Part shown: positions 7,924 to 16,565 of the stretch, piece by piece
Layout: every line of letters starts with the position of its first letter
Numbering within the stretch: the first letter of the stretch is position 1
Assembly: GCF_000011245.1 (NCBI RefSeq)
Contig: NC_004193.1
Coordinates: forward strand, 2,396,501-2,460,500
Length of the DNA stretch: 64,000 nt
Reading direction: 5' to 3'
From: Oceanobacillus iheyensis HTE831
GTDB taxonomy: Bacteria; Bacillota; Bacilli; Bacillales; Amphibacillaceae
Notes under the pieces: model-generated
The model's database searches: none
Told to the model about the DNA's origin: nothing
What the model saw: the letters and a program-made list of their open reading frames with translations, nothing else
Made by a program: the position numbers and the translations under genes

Positions 7924-8910
7924 ATGGATAGCAAAGTATTTGATGTAACTATTATCGGAGCAGGGCCAACTGGTTTATTCACTGCTTTCTATGGTGGAAT
8001 GCGAGAGGCGAGTGTTAAAATTATTGAAAGCCTTCCTCATATTGGTGGACAGCTAACAGCCCTATATCCAGAAAAATATATATATGACATTGCTGGTTTT
8101 CCTAAAGTACATGCTCAAGAATTAATTGACCGCCTTGAAGAACAGGCAAAATTCTTTGATCCGGAAATTGTTCTTGGACAAGCAATTGATAAAGTAGAAC
8201 GATTAGAAGATGAGACAATCCGATTAACCTCTAATACTGGAGAAGTTCATTTAACGAAAACAATAATCATAACAGCAGGAAATGGAGCGTTCCAACCTAG
8301 ACGCTTAAATATCGGCAACAGTGAAGCGTTTGAAGGCAAGAACCTTCATTACTACGTAAGAGATATGAATCAATATAAGGGTAAGCGAGTGGTATTATTA
8401 GGTGGAGGCGATTCTGCTGTTGATTGGGCATTGATGTTAGAAAAGATCGCTGCAAAAGTGACACTTGTACATCGACGGGATCAATTTCGTGCGCATGAGC
8501 ACAGCGTCAATCAACTGAAAGAATCCTCCGTAGAAATTCTAACTCCTTATGCACCTATTAATGTTGAAGCATCCGATAAAATTGAAAAAATTCAACTTCA
8601 AGAGGTAAAAGGTGAAAAAATTATTGACGTAGAAGTGGACGATATTATTTGTAATTATGGATTTATATCAAGCCTTGGTCCAATTAAGGATTGGGGATTA
8701 GAGATAGAGAAAAATAGTATCGTTGTAAACTCTAAAATGGAAACTAATATTCCAGGAGTATATGCCGCTGGAGATGTCTGCACATATGATGGGAAAGTAA
8801 AATTAATAGCAACAGGTTTTGGTGAAGGACCAACAGCTATAAATAATGCGAAAAACTATATTGATCCTAAGGCAAGAATACAACCAAAACATTCAACTGC
8901 TATGTTTTAA
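7924..8910 (+). CDS. yumC: Ferredoxin/flavodoxin-NADP+ reductase type 2 (YumC)
   Basis: 328-residue thioredoxin-reductase-like FNR. It moves electrons between NADPH and ferredoxin or flavodoxin. FAD motif [10 protein letters not shown] at residues 10-19, [20 protein letters not shown] near residue 40, NADPH motif [11 protein letters not shown] near residue 160, and AAGDVC near residue 277. The CxxC redox pair of true thioredoxin reductases is missing, as expected for this class. In B. subtilis YumC is essential and reduces flavodoxins, including during Fe-S and fatty-acid desaturation chemistry. GAGGGG lies shortly before the ATG. Single-gene unit closed by a terminator. Confidence 0.94.
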   Translation: MDSKVFDVTIIGAGPTGLFTAFYGGMREASVKIIESLPHIGGQLTALYPEKYIYDIAGFPKVHAQELIDRLEEQAKFFDPEIVLGQAIDKVERLEDETIRLTSNTGEVHLTKTIIITAGNGAFQPRRLNIGNSEAFEGKNLHYYVRDMNQYKGKRVVLLGGGDSAVDWALMLEKIAAKVTLVHRRDQFRAHEHSVNQLKESSVEILTPYAPINVEASDKIEKIQLQEVKGEKIIDVEVDDIICNYGFISSLGPIKDWGLEIEKNSIVVNSKMETNIPGVYAAGDVCTYDGKVKLIATGFGEGPTAINNAKNYIDPKARIQPKHSTAMF

Positions 8911-8930
8911 ATTTGAATTAGCTTAGCTAG

Positions 8931-8964
8931 AAAAATGCATGGAATCCCTATTCCATGCGTTTTT
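8931..8964 (+). terminator. Intrinsic terminator of yumC (possibly bidirectional)
   Basis: AAAAATGCATGGAAT (8931-8945) and ATTCCATGCGTTTTT (8950-8964) form a 15-bp stem with one mismatch and T-runs on both sides. It sits between convergent yumC and the deacetylase gene. Confidence 0.85.
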
Positions 8965-9564
8965 CTATTTAAAGGGATTCTCCTGCACTTCTAACCATTC
9001 ACTAATAGTTACTAATTTGTACCCTTGATCTACTAACTTTGGAATTGCAATTCGCATTGCTTGAATAGTAGTTGGATGTATATCATGTAGCAGAACAATA
9101 TCACCTGCTTGTATATTTTCTAACAAATTGCTAGCAATTTGCTCTGCATTTAAGATTTCCCAATCTAATGTATCGTAGGTCCAGAGAATTGACTGCAATC
9201 CTATTTGATCAAATAAAAATTGTGTTTCAGCGGTGGAAAAACCATATGGCGGGCGTACATACTTAACAAGTATACCAAGAAGATCTTCTAAAAGAAGAGT
9301 ACTGTCTATCAATTCGCGATACACTTCGTATATCTCCGTCTCCTGAAAATTAGGATGACTGAAGGAATGCACTCCAATATCATGCCCCTCTCGGACAATT
9401 CTTCGAGTAACATCACGATGCTTCGTTACATTATTTCCTAATACAAAAAAGGTGGCTCTCGACTGATTTTCAGATAAAATGTCTAATATTTCATTTGTTG
9501 GCCCAGGTAGAGGTCCATCATCAAATGTTAAAGCTATCATTCTTTCTTGCCGCTGGAACATCAT
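8965..9564 (-). CDS. Polysaccharide deacetylase family protein (NodB domain), no signal peptide
   Basis: 199-residue NodB-type carbohydrate esterase family 4 protein. The full motif set is present: TFDDGP near residue 14, HSFSHPNF (HxxxH zinc ligands) near residue 65, RPPYG near residue 105, DTLDW and LLHDIH near residue 165. Enzymes of this fold remove N-acetyl groups from chitin-like or peptidoglycan sugars. Unusually, no signal peptide or membrane anchor precedes the domain, so the protein may be cytoplasmic, spore-compartment, or released in another way. GGGGGGAAGAC precedes the ATG at 9564; longer readings run into the upstream repeat and lack a site. Confidence 0.88.
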   Translation of the reverse strand: MMFQRQERMIALTFDDGPLPGPTNEILDILSENQSRATFFVLGNNVTKHRDVTRRIVREGHDIGVHSFSHPNFQETEIYEVYRELIDSTLLLEDLLGILVKYVRPPYGFSTAETQFLFDQIGLQSILWTYDTLDWEILNAEQIASNLLENIQAGDIVLLHDIHPTTIQAMRIAIPKLVDQGYKLVTISEWLEVQENPFK

Positions 9565-9645
9565 GTCTTCCCCCCTCTTGTTAATAGAACATTCTATGTT
9601 TTTCATCTACCCAAAGTGAATGAAGAGAGAAAAGAGTTACAAGTA

Positions 9646-9950
9646 AGAACAAAAGCGCAAGCGCCCGTTTATCACCGTATGTCCTGCGCCCCTGTTTTTC
9701 AAGGGGTGGTTCGACTGGTCGAACTTCTTTATTTCTTTGAGATAAAGGAAACACGATAAGCGTATGCGAATCGATGTTGACTTTCACCGCAAGGGTATAA
9801 GTGCGACTATGCCTCACAAAGTACATTCAGCAGTCTTCTATATCTTAAGGAAGTTTCCGGAAGGACAATAGGTGATGGGCGCTGGAGCTGGACGTGGCTA
9901 AATAACTTAGTTGTTTAGCCACAGCCCCAAAATTTTATAATTTCCTAGAC
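9646..9950. repeat. Dispersed repeat, family R1, copy A (305 bp)
   Basis: Nearly identical to 14702-14948. The shared start is AGAACAAAAGCGCAAGCGCC and the shared end is TTTCCTAGAC. The ends are complementary in part: AGCGCCCG...ATCACC...TGTCCT near the left pairs with AGGACAATAGGTGATGGGCG near the right, so the transcript could fold as a long hairpin. Inside are CCCCTG...CAAGGGG, the perfect palindrome GTTCGACTGGTCGAAC, and near the right end an almost perfect stem GTGGCTAAATAACTTAGTTG with TTTAGCCAC. Copy A has about 58 bases more than copy B in the middle. No credible ORF. Either a mobile MITE-like repeat or a structured RNA family. Confidence 0.85.
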
Positions 9951-9956
9951 CATAAT

Positions 9957-10002
9957 AAAAAAACGATTTTCTCAACGCAATGTACTGAGAAAATCGTTTA
10001 AA
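9957..10002 (-). terminator. Intrinsic terminator of yutM
   Basis: AAACGATTTTCTCA (9961-9974) and TGAGAAAATCGTTT (9986-9999) form a perfect 14-bp stem with a T-run on the minus strand. Confidence 0.85.
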
Positions 10003-10013
10003 TCTGTTTTTAC

Positions 10014-10370
10014 TTAACAATCACCTGGTGTACCAACTTTGTCCTTCGTACGGAAAGATGATCCACATCCACAAGAAACAATGGCATTTGGATTATCGAT
10101 ACTAAATCCTCCACCCATTAAATTCTCTTTATAATCAATTGTAGTACCTTCAATAATTGGAATATCCTGATTAAAGAAAACAACTGGGATACCATTAATA
10201 TTTTGAATAACATCTAATTCTTCATTAATATCTTCATCAAAGCCTAAGGAATAAGACAAACCACTGCATCCTCCACCTTTAATTCCAAAGCGCAGATGCG
10301 ATTGATCAGATTCGTCTTTTTTCATTTCCTTAATTTGCTCACTTGCACTTTCAGTTATATTTATAATCAT
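10014..10370 (-). CDS. yutM: A-type iron-sulfur carrier protein (YutM, IscA/ErpA family)
   Basis: 118-residue HesB/IscA-type carrier that holds an Fe-S cluster and hands it to apoproteins. The three conserved cysteines are in GGGCSG (near residue 35) and SCGCGSSF (near residues 100-102). The GGGFSIDNPNAIVSCGCGS block matches B. subtilis YutM closely. AAGGAGGTTCGTC precedes the ATG at 10370, ruling out the 14-residue extension. Gene order yuzD-dapF-yutM on one strand suggests cotranscription. Confidence 0.92.
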   Translation of the reverse strand: MIINITESASEQIKEMKKDESDQSHLRFGIKGGGCSGLSYSLGFDEDINEELDVIQNINGIPVVFFNQDIPIIEGTTIDYKENLMGGGFSIDNPNAIVSCGCGSSFRTKDKVGTPGDC

Positions 10371-10442
10371 GACGAACCTCCTTATATTGTTCCATAATTT
10401 TAGTATACACATGTTCTACAGAGTTTCAAGCGTTTGAAATAG

Positions 10443-11303
10443 TTATTCCTCTTTATAATAAAATAGTCCAGTTGCAATTACCTCTGCTGGGCCAGTCATC
10501 CAAACATGGTTATCTTCTTTCCATTCAATATTTAAATCTCCTCCAGCAAGATGAACAACAATTGGGTGTGACTTCGTTACTTTTTCATTTAAAGTTGCGG
10601 CAACTACAGCAGCACACGCACCTGTTCCACAAGCCTGAGTTATTCCAGATCCACGCTCCCATACACGAAAATTGAGTTCGGTTGGCGAGACAACTTCGAT
10701 AAATTCCACATTAATACTTTCCGGAAAACGCATATCCTTTTCAATAGTAGGTCCGAGTGTTTCTAATGGAGCCTTTTCAATATCATCAACAAAGAATACA
10801 CCATGGGGATTTCCCATTGAGACTGCAGTAATATATTGTGTTTCTCCAGCTACAACAAATGGTTCATTTACAACTTTTACATCATTATTTCCCATCATCG
10901 GAATTTCATTTCTTGCTAAAATAGGTTCTCCCATATCGATTGTTACTTGATTTACTTTATTATTATCTACAGACACTTCGGCTTCAACAATATTTGCTTT
11001 CGTTTGAATATGGAACTTCTTATTCGTAACAATTCCATTTTCATATGCGTATTTTGCTGTACAACGTAATCCATTCCCACAGCTTTTACCTTCTGATCCA
11101 TCCTTATTAAAAATACGCATGCCCACATCAGCATCCGTAGTGGGGTGAATTAGAATCATCCCATCCGAGCCAATACCTGTATAAACATCTGAAATTTGAA
11201 TGGCCAGATCATGATATAGCTTTTCATCTATAGCATAATCAAATAAGTCAATATAAACATAATTATTTCCTAATCCATGCATTTTTGTAAAAGGTATCTG
11301 CAT
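10443..11303 (-). CDS. dapF: Diaminopimelate epimerase
   Basis: 286 residues, normal family length. It interconverts LL- and meso-diaminopimelate, the last shared step before peptidoglycan and lysine synthesis. It is a PLP-independent racemase using two cysteines as acid and base: SCGNGLRC near residue 75 and ACGTGACAA near residue 225. N-terminal FTKMHGLGNNYVYID is also typical. GGAGATTAGGG precedes the ATG. The yutM carrier follows 70 bases downstream on the same strand. Confidence 0.97.
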   Translation of the reverse strand: MQIPFTKMHGLGNNYVYIDLFDYAIDEKLYHDLAIQISDVYTGIGSDGMILIHPTTDADVGMRIFNKDGSEGKSCGNGLRCTAKYAYENGIVTNKKFHIQTKANIVEAEVSVDNNKVNQVTIDMGEPILARNEIPMMGNNDVKVVNEPFVVAGETQYITAVSMGNPHGVFFVDDIEKAPLETLGPTIEKDMRFPESINVEFIEVVSPTELNFRVWERGSGITQACGTGACAAVVAATLNEKVTKSHPIVVHLAGGDLNIEWKEDNHVWMTGPAEVIATGLFYYKEE

Positions 11304-11331
11304 CCCTAATCTCCTGCTTTCTTTTGAAAAG

Positions 11332-11661
11332 TTAATTAACTAGTGGTAATCCTAGATCATCTAAAGTTCGATATATAGGCTTTAATGTCGGGATACCTTC
11401 TGCAACGATTTTATCATTAATAAAAATAATTGGATAAAACATATCCTCTTCCATCATTTCATTTATGAATTCTTGATGTATAAGTTCTTTTTGTGGTTCA
11501 TTGATATCAATATACGTATAATCGACCATATCCACAACATATTTTCTGCCAATTGCTGCTTGAAGCCATTCATAGGTATCTTTTGATCCCGGTGCACCTA
11601 CACAACTAGCACAAATTTGTTTACTTCCATATACAGTAATCATAATTTTCTCGCTCGCCAT
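11332..11661 (-). CDS. yuzD: YuzD, thioredoxin-like DUF1462 protein
   Basis: 109 residues, DUF1462 family. A CASCVGAPGS motif near residue 17 places a CxxC pair where thioredoxin-fold proteins carry it, and the C-terminal half (FYPIIFINDKIVAEG) resembles the cis-Pro region of that fold. Function has not been shown. It lies between yutI (divergent, Nfu-type) and dapF-yutM, so a link to Fe-S or thiol chemistry is plausible but inferred. GGGGGAG precedes the ATG. Confidence 0.85.
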   Translation of the reverse strand: MASEKIMITVYGSKQICASCVGAPGSKDTYEWLQAAIGRKYVVDMVDYTYIDINEPQKELIHQEFINEMMEEDMFYPIIFINDKIVAEGIPTLKPIYRTLDDLGLPLVN

Positions 11662-11813
11662 TCCATCTCCCCCATTTTACATGTTTACCTATATCTTTTA
11701 TTTTACAAAATTGTTCTATAAAGATAAAATAAAAGTAGTTGCTAATTGAAAATAATTTTCAAATAGATTTTTTGTATCATTCCATTTATAATAAACATAT
11801 GGGAAAGGAGTAG

Positions 11814-12044
11814 ATGAGAATGCAAGAACAAGTACAAGAAGTATTAAATAAACTCCGTCCATTTTTATTGCGCGACGGTGGCGATGTTGAACTTATTGAT
11901 GTAGATGAAGAAGGTGTGGTATTACTTCGTTTAATGGGAGCGTGTGGTAACTGTCCTAGTTCTACCATTACTTTAAAAGCTGGTATAGAACGTGCTCTAA
12001 TGGCAGAGGTTCCTGGCGTACGTGAAATTGAACAAGTATTTTAA
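11814..12044 (+). CDS. yutI: NifU C-terminal (Nfu-type) Fe-S scaffold/carrier YutI
   Basis: 76-residue stand-alone Nfu domain. The CxxC pair in [14 protein letters not shown] (near residues 44-47) binds a shared [4Fe-4S] cluster between two subunits. The domain transfers clusters from the SUF machinery to target enzymes. GAAAGGAG lies 3 and 9 bases before two ATGs (11814 and 11820); the second gives a 74-residue protein and may be the true start. Divergent from yuzD, monocistronic, with its own terminator. Confidence 0.94.
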   Translation: MRMQEQVQEVLNKLRPFLLRDGGDVELIDVDEEGVVLLRLMGACGNCPSSTITLKAGIERALMAEVPGVREIEQVF

Positions 12045-12061
12045 TTCCATTTAACATATGT

Positions 12062-12096
12062 AAAATGATCTCTGTCTCATGTACAGAGATCATTTT
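12062..12096. terminator. Intrinsic terminator between yutI and the hydroxyacid dehydrogenase
   Basis: AAAATGATCTCTGT (12062-12075) and ACAGAGATCATTTT (12083-12096) are perfectly complementary with A/T runs on both sides, so it can act in both directions. Confidence 0.88.
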
Positions 12097-12100
12097 TGTG

Positions 12101-13069
12101 TTAGTTATTAACAGGTGTAGTTGCTACTCTACCTGCAGTCACTTCTACTATATTTTTCATACATAGATGTATCATTTCTGTTCGTGTCTCAGTACTTGCA
12201 GATCCTATATGCGGTAAACAAACTACATTATCCATATTAACTAGTGGATGATCTGCACGAATTGGTTCCTCATAAAAAACATCCAATCCCGCCGCTTTGA
12301 TTTCACCATGATTTAAAGCATCAATCAACGCTGTTTCATCCACCACTTTGCCTCGAGAAATATTAATAAAAATTGCTGATGCTTTCATTTTTTTAAAAGC
12401 AGATTCATTAAATAATTCTTCTGTCTCTTTCGTAAAAGGAACAACAGTGACAACGAAATCCGACGTTTCGAGTAATTCTTCGAAGCTAACGTAGGATGCT
12501 TGTAGTTTTTCTTCAGCTTCTGGTTTTCTGGAACGGTTATGATATTGAATTTTCATATTAAACCCCGTAGCTCTTTTTGCTAACGCTTCACCAATTCTAC
12601 CCATTCCAACAATTCCCAATGTTTTGTGGTGAATATCAGTTCCTGCTAATAAGAAAGGGCCCCATTGTTTCCAATTATCTTCCTTTACATACGTACTTGC
12701 CTCTGTGATTCTTCTAGCGGTTGCTGCTAAAAGTGAAAAACCTAAATCAGCTGTTGTTTCTGAAAGTACATCAGGAGTATTCGCAACTGTAATACCATGT
12801 TTACTAGCTGCGTCAATATCTATATTGTCATATCCAACAGCCATATTTGCTACCACTTTTAAATTTTTTGCTTCTGCTAATAATGTTTCATCAATACGAT
12901 CCCCTAATACCGTAAATAATGCATCTACTTCTTTCGCTTGACTTCTTAATATTTCTTCTGGAACAGGCTCTTCCTCCTTATCCCACATACGAATATCTAA
13001 TATTTCTTCATATTCCTTTACGAATTGACTTGATAATTTCCTCGTAACAAATACCTTTGGCTTGCTCAT
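12101..13069 (-). CDS. D-2-hydroxyacid dehydrogenase (glyoxylate/hydroxypyruvate reductase type)
   Basis: 322-residue NAD(P)-dependent dehydrogenase. Rossmann motif GMGRIGEALAKR near residue 155, NISRGKVVDETAL near residue 235 with the substrate-binding Arg, the catalytic Glu region (FYEEP), and HIGSAS with the catalytic His near residue 287. The family reduces glyoxylate and hydroxypyruvate to glycolate and glycerate. Substrate cannot be fixed from sequence alone. GGAGAG precedes the ATG at 13069. A link with the glyoxylate shunt at 61-63 kb is only circumstantial. Confidence 0.9.
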   Translation of the reverse strand: MSKPKVFVTRKLSSQFVKEYEEILDIRMWDKEEEPVPEEILRSQAKEVDALFTVLGDRIDETLLAEAKNLKVVANMAVGYDNIDIDAASKHGITVANTPDVLSETTADLGFSLLAATARRITEASTYVKEDNWKQWGPFLLAGTDIHHKTLGIVGMGRIGEALAKRATGFNMKIQYHNRSRKPEAEEKLQASYVSFEELLETSDFVVTVVPFTKETEELFNESAFKKMKASAIFINISRGKVVDETALIDALNHGEIKAAGLDVFYEEPIRADHPLVNMDNVVCLPHIGSASTETRTEMIHLCMKNIVEVTAGRVATTPVNN

Positions 13070-13093
13070 AAAACATCTCTCCATTTTATTTAT

Positions 13094-14053
13094 TTACAGC
13101 CAGTTTACCACAGGTATTTGCCAATCAGAAATATTCACTCCTACAATTTGATAAAAATCTCGAAGCTGTTTTTCATAATTTTCTTGAATGGTTTGCATTT
13201 GAATTAGCATCGACATGTCCCTTGTAGTAAAACCTTCTTCCAGTAAATCATATAAATGAATAGGAAATAGAAGCCTGGCATAGATAACGCGCCATCCGAA
13301 AACCGACAATGGTTGATAGGATTGATAATCATTCAAAAATTGTAGTATATCTTCTTTGTCTCGGTTATTAACAAAACACCAGCGGATATATTCTGCTATA
13401 TCTCTAGTCGGATGATCAAAAACAAAGCCATCTGTCCATAAGACTTGATTTCCTTCAGGATTCCAGCGAACAAAGCAACTAGTGCCTTGATCTGTTTCCA
13501 GTACGCGTTGTTCCTTTTCACTTTCTTGTAAATATTGAATTGCATTTTCACTAATACCTACAATGTAAGGTAAGATATCCATTAACTCTCTATAATAATC
13601 ACTCTGTTGTTCCTTCGCTTGTTTTTGGATTTCTTCTTCAAAGAAGGTAAGTTTCTCAATCCATAGCTCCTTCCATTTTCCATAACTGGATATGGTCTTC
13701 GGTTCAAATTGAAAGGAAGAACCAATTTGATGAATATTGCCTAATTGAATTCCTGAGTCGTTTGAATGTCTAATACTACTCATATCTAGTTCTAAAACCA
13801 TCCAATTGTCATCTCCATAGGAAGTAAACCAATCTCCATTTGAATTGGCAATGGGATAAGCAACATTTGCAAAACCATTTCCTTTAAGATGATAAGCTAA
13901 TGTTGCTTGTTCCATTAATATTGTTTCCCTGTTCCTCCCTGAAATGGTAAAATAAATATATTCTCCTTTTGTATACCCTTCTCGACTGTCAATGGTACGT
14001 TTGCCTTCAGGTTGGATGGAATACAAACTGCTTAACATTTCCGTTAGTGGCAT
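13094..14053 (-). CDS. yutH: Spore coat-associated protein YutH
   Basis: 319 residues, matching B. subtilis YutH by context (beside yutG) and by length. The family resembles the CotS/CotI group of kinase-fold spore coat proteins. Visible pieces are an N-terminal small lobe (KGEYIYFTISGR, EQATLAYHLKGNGFANVAYP) and a C-lobe-like WTDGFVFDHPTRDIAEYIRW segment; classical catalytic DFG residues are not evident, so it may be a pseudokinase. GGGGGAG is 6 bases before the ATG at 14053; the ATG two codons earlier abuts that site. Divergent from yutG. Confidence 0.85.
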   Translation of the reverse strand: MPLTEMLSSLYSIQPEGKRTIDSREGYTKGEYIYFTISGRNRETILMEQATLAYHLKGNGFANVAYPIANSNGDWFTSYGDDNWMVLELDMSSIRHSNDSGIQLGNIHQIGSSFQFEPKTISSYGKWKELWIEKLTFFEEEIQKQAKEQQSDYYRELMDILPYIVGISENAIQYLQESEKEQRVLETDQGTSCFVRWNPEGNQVLWTDGFVFDHPTRDIAEYIRWCFVNNRDKEDILQFLNDYQSYQPLSVFGWRVIYARLLFPIHLYDLLEEGFTTRDMSMLIQMQTIQENYEKQLRDFYQIVGVNISDWQIPVVNWL

Positions 14054-14136
14054 AATCATCTCCCCCTTTACTGGTATACAATAATTATATGAATTGGTAT
14101 TGGATACATTAACTATAAAAGAAAAAGGTGATCATT

Positions 14137-14655
14137 ATGGCAAAGTATACAAAGAAAAGTGAACTCGAAGTAAAAGCTAGACAATTGCTAACCGAACGAG
14201 GTGTTGAACTTGATGATATTGCTGAATTGGTATATTACTTACAATCAAAATATCATCAAAATTTAACGTTGGAAATTTGTCGTCACAATGTTGATCGAGT
14301 TTTGACAAAAAGAGAAGTACAAAATGCAATCCTTACTGGAATTGAGCTAGACATGCTTGCGGAACAAAAAAAATTAGTAGAACCGCTTCAAAAAACCATT
14401 GAAATCGATGAGGGTCTCTATGGGATAGATGAAGTAATTGCTCTTTCCATTGTGAATGTATATGGTTCTATAGGACTTACAAATTTTGGATATATTGATA
14501 AACAAAAACCTGGTATCTTACAAAAACTAAATGATAAATCAAGTGGTCAAATACACACATTTTTAGATGATATTGTTGGTGCAATAGCAGCAGCTGCTTC
14601 GAGTCGATTAGCTCATAGTGATGCTGAAGATGAACATACAGAATTGGATAATTAA
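14137..14655 (+). CDS. yutG: Phosphatidylglycerophosphatase A-related protein YutG
   Basis: 172 residues, PgpA-related family. Although the family includes lipid phosphatases, the protein shows few hydrophobic segments, and B. subtilis YutG function is not settled. Motifs such as YGIDEVIALSIVNVYGSIGLTNFGYIDK and DDIVGAIAAAASSR (shown here in two pieces) match YutG. AAAGGTG lies 8 bases before the ATG at 14137. Repeat R1 copy B begins 46 bases after the stop codon. Confidence 0.85.
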   Translation: MAKYTKKSELEVKARQLLTERGVELDDIAELVYYLQSKYHQNLTLEICRHNVDRVLTKREVQNAILTGIELDMLAEQKKLVEPLQKTIEIDEGLYGIDEVIALSIVNVYGSIGLTNFGYIDKQKPGILQKLNDKSSGQIHTFLDDIVGAIAAAASSRLAHSDAEDEHTELDN

Positions 14656-14701
14656 TCAAAATAACTATTTGAGTATCAGAATACACGGATGGCAAGTTTG
14701 T

Positions 14702-14948
14702 AGAACAAAAGCGCAAGCGCCCGTTTATCACCGTATGTCCTGCGCCCCTGTTTTTCAAGGGGTGGTTCGACTGGTCGAACTTCTTTATTTCTTTGAGATA
14801 AAGGAAACACGATAAGCGTATGCGAATCGATGTTGACTTATCGTAAGGAGGTCTCCAGAAGGACAATAGGTGATGGGCGCTGGAGTTGGACGTGGCTAAA
14901 TAACTTAGTTGTTTATCCATAGCCCCAAAATTTTTTAATTTCCTAGAC
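14702..14948. repeat. Dispersed repeat, family R1, copy B (247 bp)
   Basis: Second copy of the repeat at 9646-9950, same orientation. Left 140 bases are identical or nearly so, the middle is about 58 bases shorter (GTTGACTTATCGTAAGGAGG instead of the longer stretch), and the right end matches again to TTTCCTAGAC. The terminal stem is decayed here (GTTTATCCAT where copy A has GTTTAGCCAC). No target duplication is obvious. Both copies lie just beyond the 3' or 5' end of a gene, not within one. Confidence 0.85.
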
Positions 14949-15122
14949 AATTAAAAAAAGAGATTTGGTTAAAAAGGTTTGTCGGATATTTTACCGTCAA
15001 ATTCTTTTATCCTAGTCTCTTCTTCTTTTAACAATGTCGTTATATAATTTAATCTCATCATTGCTAAGTTTTATTTAAAGGACACGTATATTTTTAATGA
15101 TAGATATTTGGGGTTACACCAT
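14949..15122. other. Gap between repeat R1-B and yutF
   Basis: About 170 AT-rich bases with no ORF and no clean terminator. It should contain the end of the yutF transcript. Together with R1-B it makes a gene-free stretch of about 470 bases. Confidence 0.5.
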
Positions 15123-15902
15123 TCAAATATATGGAATCCATTCGTTTAGCGTTTTTACAGTATACGTAGGTTGCTTATTGAAAGTTAGTAATTGCTCCCT
15201 CGTCGTTACACCTGTTTCTACATATAACGTATCCATATTTGCTTGTATTCCAGCCTGAATGTCAGTATGATAATTATCTCCTATCATGATAACCTGTTCA
15301 CTGGTCATACCAAGAGCTTTTATAGCTTGTTCCATAATGATTGAATCTGGTTTGCCGACAAATAATGGTTCCACTTCTGTACTTGTAGAAATTAGTGCAG
15401 TAATAGCACCATTTCCAGGCCCCATTCCTTTCTCAGTTGGAATAGCATGATCTCTATTAGTTGAGAGAAATGTTGCACCATTACGAATTGCCAAGCATGC
15501 ACCTTCTAATTTTTCATACGTTATCGTACGATCTAACCCTACAATGACATAGTCAGGATTTATGTCATCAGTTAACTCAACACCCGTTTGTCTTAAAGCC
15601 TCTTTTAGACCTGCTTCACCTATGCAATAACAAGTCACTTTTCTATTTGGATGCTTAGACTGAATATACCTAGCTATCGCTTTACTACTTGTTATAATTT
15701 GCGAAGCTGTGGCACGTATCTGGATGTCTTGAAGACGTTTAGCTACATCTTCTGCGGTTTTTGTAGAATTATTAGTTACAAAAACATAAGGTATATTTTC
15801 CTGATACAACTTTTCAATAAATTCTTTTGCTCCGTCTATTTCTTCATTTCCTCGGTACATTGTACCATCTAAATCAATTAAATATCCTACGTATTTCTTC
15901 AT
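15123..15902 (-). CDS. yutF: HAD-superfamily phosphatase YutF (NagD type)
   Basis: 259 residues. HAD motif I is LIDLDGTMYRG near residue 7, motif II FVTNNSTKT near residue 44, motif III lysine region FVGKPDS near residue 178, and motif IV MIGDNYHTDIQAG near residue 205. This order with the C2-type cap matches NagD/AraL phosphatases, which remove phosphate from small sugar or nucleotide phosphates. Substrate unknown. GGAGG lies 8 bases before the ATG at 15902. Probably in one operon with the regulator and yutE upstream. Confidence 0.9.
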   Translation of the reverse strand: MKKYVGYLIDLDGTMYRGNEEIDGAKEFIEKLYQENIPYVFVTNNSTKTAEDVAKRLQDIQIRATASQIITSSKAIARYIQSKHPNRKVTCYCIGEAGLKEALRQTGVELTDDINPDYVIVGLDRTITYEKLEGACLAIRNGATFLSTNRDHAIPTEKGMGPGNGAITALISTSTEVEPLFVGKPDSIIMEQAIKALGMTSEQVIMIGDNYHTDIQAGIQANMDTLYVETGVTTREQLLTFNKQPTYTVKTLNEWIPYI

Positions 15903-15936
15903 TTCTTTTTCCTCCAAAATACAATTACATTAACAA

Positions 15937-16560
15937 TTAACGGCTCACTTTCCATTGGCAACAAGCTTTTCCATCAGTAATTAGAGACTGTGTAGTAATT
16001 TTCTCATCAAAAAATAAATCGGACAACATTTGCTCTTCGTGTTTACATATCGATGGATATTTAACTGCAGCATCTTTAAATGGACAATGATAATTAATTA
16101 AAACAGTTGACCCATCCGAATTTATTCGTCTTTCAAACATATATCCTCTTTCATTTTGATTCTTTATAAAGATATCCAGATTATCTTCTATTTTTGTCTT
16201 TTCCATTTCCTTTATCAGCTTTTGTTCCACTCGATCAGTTTGTTTCTTTAATATTCCATTTACAGTATCTATCCCATATATATCTTCTAGATCTTCTAAC
16301 AATTGCAAAGAAAGTTGTTGGTATTGATTTGGAAAGTACGCATGGCCTTTTTCAGCTAATTGGTATGTATGATATGGTCTACCTATTTCTTGTTTGTGAT
16401 GTATGATATTTACAAAGTCTTGACTAGCTAACCCTTGTAAATGTTTCCTTACTGCAATTTCTGAAATAGAAAAATGATTCATAATTTGATCGATAGATAA
16501 TTCACGATGCTTCTTTAGAAGTACTAATAGCTGTTCTTTCACAGGTGTTTGTTTTTTCAT
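15937..16560 (-). CDS. SufR-like winged-helix regulator with C-terminal cysteine cluster
   Basis: 207 residues. The N-terminal 75 residues form a DeoR/ArsR-like winged helix (LSIDQIMNHFSISEIAVRKH ... GRPYHTYQLAEKG). The C-terminal region carries Cys159, Cys172 and Cys200/Cys201 in NYHCPF, SICKHEE and KACCQWK. This fits the SufR pattern C-x12-C-x13-C-x14-C with the third position replaced by Glu186. SufR proteins bind an Fe-S cluster through these residues and repress suf genes. Here a sufCDSUB operon lies 20 kb away, so a similar role is plausible but not shown. AAAGGGGTG precedes the ATG at 16560, 5 bases after the yutE stop. Confidence 0.82.
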   Translation of the reverse strand: MKKQTPVKEQLLVLLKKHRELSIDQIMNHFSISEIAVRKHLQGLASQDFVNIIHHKQEIGRPYHTYQLAEKGHAYFPNQYQQLSLQLLEDLEDIYGIDTVNGILKKQTDRVEQKLIKEMEKTKIEDNLDIFIKNQNERGYMFERRINSDGSTVLINYHCPFKDAAVKYPSICKHEEQMLSDLFFDEKITTQSLITDGKACCQWKVSR

Positions 16561-16565
16561 GCCTA

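Noticed and set aside
9547..9759. Plus-strand ORF ending in a peptide shared with an ORF at 14618-14815
   Set aside because: The shared peptide is only the translation of repeat R1 in both places; there is no ribosome-binding site and the N-termini differ.
14477..14950. 157-residue minus-strand ORF over yutG and repeat R1-B
   Set aside because: Overlaps the yutG coding region antisense and reads through the repeat.
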